Program-made: the position numbers and the translations under genes
DNA from: Pseudomonadota bacterium
Lineage (GTDB): Bacteria > Pseudomonadota > Alphaproteobacteria > Sphingomonadales > Sphingomonadaceae
Reading direction: 5' to 3'
Length of the DNA stretch: 17,894 bases
Assembly (NCBI GenBank): GCA_023424095.1
Contig: JAFAEG010000059.1
Location: forward strand, 1 to 17,894
The notes under the pieces: model-generated
The model's input: only the letters and a program-made list of their open reading frames with translations
Database searches by the model: none
What the model was told of the DNA's origin: nothing
Shown: positions 15,492 through 17,894 of the stretch, one piece after another
Layout: every line of letters starts with the position of its first letter
How positions within the stretch are numbered: the stretch's first letter is position 1

Positions 15492-15869
15492 ATGCCGATC
15501 GACGCGACGAAGCCCTATGACGACAGCAATGTTTTCGCCCGCATCCTGCGCGGCGAATTGCCGGCGCGCAAAGTCTATGAGGACGAGCATGCTCTGGCCT
15601 TTTACGATCTCGATCCGAAAGCGCCTACGCACATCCTGGTGATCCCCAAGGGTCCCTACGTGTCGTGGGACGATTTTTCCGAACATGCGCTGGAGGCCGA
15701 GATAGCCGGCTTCGTCCGCGCCGTGGGCAAGGTCGCCCGCGACGCAGGGCTGGTCGACCCGGGCTACCGCCTGCTCGCCAATATCGGTCAGCATGGCGGG
15801 CAGGAGGTGCCGCACCTGCATGTCCATCTGTTCGCGGGACAACCACTCGGCCCGATGCTGGCGCGGTGA
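15492..15869 (+). CDS. HIT-family nucleotide-binding hydrolase (HinT-like)
   Basis: This small 125-residue cytoplasmic protein of the histidine-triad family hydrolyses phosphoramidates or related adenine-nucleotide conjugates. The triad HLHVHLF lies at 108-114, with His110 the expected nucleophile. The fold is typical: NVFARILRGELPARKVYEDEHALAFYDLDPKAPTHILVIPK at the N-terminal half, then LLANIGQHGGQEVPHLH. The length fits HinT proteins. I chose the ATG at 15492 with GGGAGG at 15481-15486, 5 nt upstream; an in-frame GTG at 15486 overlaps that site. The specific substrate is not predictable. Confidence 0.92.
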   Translation: MPIDATKPYDDSNVFARILRGELPARKVYEDEHALAFYDLDPKAPTHILVIPKGPYVSWDDFSEHALEAEIAGFVRAVGKVARDAGLVDPGYRLLANIGQHGGQEVPHLHVHLFAGQPLGPMLAR

Positions 15870-15961
15870 GGCATTTGCCTATTGCGCGCCTCACATAAGC
15901 GTTTAGGTTTCCCGCCACTCACCGACCGGGCGCTAGACCCGGATCCAAGGGGAACGTTCAC

Positions 15962-17566
15962 ATGATATTCGGGCGCGTAAAGCCACTCGACGCCATTCTG
16001 GCGACGGCCGAGAAAAAGAGCCTCAAACGCTCTCTCGGCGCGATCCAGCTGACCCTGTTCGGCGTCGGCTGCATCATCGGTACCGGCATCTTCGTGCTGA
16101 CTTCGGTCGGCGCGCAGAAGGCTGGTCCCGGCCTCATCCTTTCCTTCGTGGTCGCCGGCGCGGTCTGCGTCGTCGCCGCGCTCTGCTATGCCGAGATCGC
16201 ATCGATGATCCCGGTCGCGGGGTCGGCCTACACATATTCCTATGCCGTGCAGGGCGAGTTCCTCGCCTGGACGGTCGGCTGGGCGCTCTTGCTCGAATAT
16301 GCCGTCGGCGCCTCAGCGGTGTCGGTCGGCTGGTCCAACTACTTCGTGAACACCGTTATGGAGCGAAGTTGGGGGATAGATGTCCCCGACTGGCTGAGTG
16401 CGGGGCCGCAGGCCCTTGGCGGCGCCGTTGGTGGCTTCATCAACCTGCCGGCCGCGGTCATCGCCTTGCTGATGACGGGCCTGCTGCTGCTCGGCACCTC
16501 GGAGAGCGCGAAGTTCAACGCGATCCTGGTGGCGATCAAGGTCACCGCTCTGACCGCCTTCGTCGTCCTGACCCTGCCGGTCATGGATCCGGCGAACTTC
16601 GAGCCGTTCGCGCCGGCCGGCATGTTCGGTGGCATCGGTTCGGGCGTCGGCATCGTGGGCGCGGCGGCAACCATGTTCTTCGCCTATGTCGGCTTTGACG
16701 CGGTTTCGACCGCGGCGGAGGAAACCAAAAACCCGCAGCGCAACGTTCCGATCGGCCTGATCGGCTCGCTCGCCATCTGCACCATCTTCTACATGCTGGT
16801 GTCGGCGGGTGCGGTCGGCGCGATCGGCGGTGCGCCGATCATGGGTCCGGACGGCGTTCCTTATAATGCCGGCCCGGCGCTTTCGGCCGCTTGCGCCACC
16901 GCGCAATATGCCGATGCCCTGGTCTGCTCGCCCGAGCCGCTGGCGCACGTGCTGCAGGAAATCGGCTACGGCACGACGGGTAATCTGATCGGCTATGCGG
17001 CGTTCATTGCGCTGCCGTCGGTCATCCTGATCCTGCTGTTCGGTCAGACCCGCATCTTCTTCGTGATGGCGCGCGACGGCCTGCTGCCGGAAGCTTTGTC
17101 GAAGATCCATCCCAAGTGGCAGACCCCGCACGTCGTGACGATCATCACCGGTCTTGCGGTGGCGACGGCGGCGGCCTTCTTCCCGGTGGGTGCACTTGCG
17201 GACATCGCCAATGCGGGCACGCTCTACGCGTTCGCGATGGTGGCGATCGCGGTGTGGCAGCTGCGGAAGACCGATCCGAACCGGCCGCGTCCGTTCCGCG
17301 TCCCGGCAATCGGGCTGATCGCGTCGCTGACGGTGTTCGGCTGCGTCTTCCTGTTCATCAACCTGCCGCTCGAGGCGATCCTGGTCCTGCCGATCTGGAC
17401 CGTGATCGGCCTGGCGATCTACCTCGCTTACGGGCGTCGGAAGAGCCACCTCGGCCGCGGCATCATCGAGGTGCACGAGCCGGAGATCCACGACATCCAG
17501 CCGGAGATTCCCGGCGTGGATGAGGATCGGGCGAGTGATCCGAACGCAAACCGTCCGCTGACCTGA
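15962..17566 (+). CDS. APC-superfamily amino acid permease
   Basis: This inner-membrane protein of 534 residues has about twelve membrane segments. It shows the APC motifs: LFGVGCIIGTGIFVLTSVGAQKAGPG in helix 1, with the unwound GxGTGI substrate region, and FFAYVGFDAVSTAAEETKNPQRNVPIGL in the middle, which is typical of cationic amino-acid transporters and related YfnA/CAT proteins. VILILLFGQTRIFFVMARDGLLPEALSKIHPKWQTPH is the conserved helix 8-9 region. The C-terminus is a charged cytoplasmic tail of about 45 residues. Substrate specificity is not known; amino acid uptake is the safest call. AAGGGGA at 15947-15953 lies about 8 nt before the ATG. The stop codon sits inside a small palindrome (17563-17577). 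Confidence 0.93.
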   Translation: MIFGRVKPLDAILATAEKKSLKRSLGAIQLTLFGVGCIIGTGIFVLTSVGAQKAGPGLILSFVVAGAVCVVAALCYAEIASMIPVAGSAYTYSYAVQGEFLAWTVGWALLLEYAVGASAVSVGWSNYFVNTVMERSWGIDVPDWLSAGPQALGGAVGGFINLPAAVIALLMTGLLLLGTSESAKFNAILVAIKVTALTAFVVLTLPVMDPANFEPFAPAGMFGGIGSGVGIVGAAATMFFAYVGFDAVSTAAEETKNPQRNVPIGLIGSLAICTIFYMLVSAGAVGAIGGAPIMGPDGVPYNAGPALSAACATAQYADALVCSPEPLAHVLQEIGYGTTGNLIGYAAFIALPSVILILLFGQTRIFFVMARDGLLPEALSKIHPKWQTPHVVTIITGLAVATAAAFFPVGALADIANAGTLYAFAMVAIAVWQLRKTDPNRPRPFRVPAIGLIASLTVFGCVFLFINLPLEAILVLPIWTVIGLAIYLAYGRRKSHLGRGIIEVHEPEIHDIQPEIPGVDEDRASDPNANRPLT

Positions 17567-17577
17567 TCTCAGATCAG
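17563..17577. repeat. Short palindrome over the APC permease stop codon
   Basis: CTGATCT-C-AGATCAG is a perfect 7+1+7 palindrome whose left arm includes the TGA stop. As RNA it gives a 6-bp stem with a TCA loop. No T run follows, so it is not a convincing intrinsic terminator. The 100 bp beyond it, up to the proline-rich gene, shows no other clear element. Confidence 0.5.
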
Positions 17578-17677
17578 CTGACAGCAAGCGGGCGGCGGAG
17601 GTGACTCGGCCGGCCGTTTTGTTTGGCGGGGCAACCGCGCTGCGCGCGATGGGTTGTGTGGGGGAAGGAGACCAGAC

Positions 17678-17830
17678 TTGGCCACTCAGCCGCCGCCGGA
17701 AACGCCCGCACCGACCGAGCCCGGACAGCCGATCCAGCCGCCGCCGGAGATCGTGCCACCGACGCCGGACGTGGATCAGCCCGAGCCGGGCAGCACGCCG
17801 GATACGGCGCCGGGACAGCCGTTGGGTTAA
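17678..17830 (+). CDS. Proline-rich small protein, TTG start
   Basis: This 50-residue product reads MATQPPPETPAPTEPGQP at the N-terminus and continues rich in Pro, Glu, Gln, Thr and Asp, ending APGQPLG and TAA. About one third of residues are Pro and there is no signal peptide or hydrophobic stretch, so it is likely unstructured. AAGGAG at 17665-17670 is a near-perfect Shine-Dalgarno site 7 nt before TTG, and no in-frame ATG precedes it. It lies 111 bp after the permease gene and may have its own promoter. I recall similar short proline-rich hypothetical proteins in sphingomonads, but function and conservation are unverified. Confidence 0.6.
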   Translation: MATQPPPETPAPTEPGQPIQPPPEIVPPTPDVDQPEPGSTPDTAPGQPLG

Positions 17831-17832
17831 GC

Positions 17833-17894
17833 TGTTCCCTGGCGAAGGCCGGGGCCCAGGCACGGCGCGAAGCGCCGTTCACGCTGCCGCGTGC
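17833..17894. repeat. Palindromic repeat fragment at the right edge
   Basis: After the TAA, TTCCCTGGCGAAGGCCGGGGCCCAGG resembles a diverged form of the repeat at 10933-11000, with CCTGG (17838-17842) pairing to CCAGG (17856-17860). It is followed by ACGGCGC-GAA-GCGCCGT (17862-17878), a perfect 7-bp stem with a GAA loop. The element continues out of the window. No T run follows the stem. Confidence 0.45.

Noticed and set aside
17567..17677. Intrinsic terminator after the permease (GGCCGGCC followed by GTTTTGTTT)
   Set aside because: CGGCCGGCCG is self-complementary without a loop, and no proper stem directly precedes the T-rich stretch.
16313..17863. 516-codon minus-strand ORF opposite the APC permease
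   Set aside because: Arg/His/Asp-rich sequence typical of the complement of a membrane-protein gene in GC-rich DNA. The permease frame is clearly the coding one.

Overview
The window looks like chromosomal DNA from a high-GC alphaproteobacterium, most likely a sphingomonad (Sphingomonas or a relative). This rests on gene content: a permease with an N-terminal STAS domain in an Mla-type operon, the alphaproteobacterial form of the ClpXP adaptor SspB, an ATP12-family F1-ATPase assembly chaperone, and small palindromic intergenic repeats of a type common in this group. I see no rRNA, tRNA, CRISPR array, insertion sequence or phage gene. Most genes are housekeeping or envelope genes, densely packed with many ATGA overlaps. 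The taxonomic call is inference from recall, not a search.

Layout. (1) 1-221: the start of a HAD-IB phosphatase gene on the minus strand, running off the left edge. (2) 323-4714: a six-gene plus-strand operon. It encodes a STAS-MlaE permease, an MlaF ATPase, an MlaD MCE protein, a PqiC-like auxiliary lipoprotein, and two small lipoproteins that are paralogues of each other. Together they would form an inner-membrane lipid-transport complex with periplasmic lipoprotein partners. (3) 4730-6329, minus strand: a YdeI/OmdA-like protein and an EamA/RarD transporter. (4) 6367-7882, plus strand: two lipoproteins with a related C-terminal domain flanking a small cytoplasmic protein of unknown function. 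(5) 7930-10323: a tightly coupled cassette of crcB (fluoride channel), an RluC/RluA pseudouridine synthase, a 78-residue two-helix membrane protein and an ATP12 chaperone. All three junctions are ATGA overlaps.

(6) 10309-12227: an unknown membrane protein (minus), a palindromic repeat, guanylate kinase gmk (minus) and a divergent DUF1697 gene (plus). (7) 12224-15340: fumC (minus), a divergent acyltransferase-3 membrane enzyme (plus), and sspB (minus), whose 3' end overlaps the acyltransferase. (8) 15398-17830: a long inverted repeat ending at the ribosome binding site of a HIT-family gene, then an APC amino-acid permease, then a 50-codon proline-rich gene starting with TTG. Another repeat fragment closes the window.

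The parts most worth a second look are the extra Cys-pair lipoproteins attached to the Mla operon, the second lipoprotein pair around 6.4-7.9 kb, the crcB-rluC-ATP12 cassette with its unknown membrane protein, and the proline-rich microprotein. I do not see a clear new defence or mobile system. Apart from these loci the region looks ordinary.
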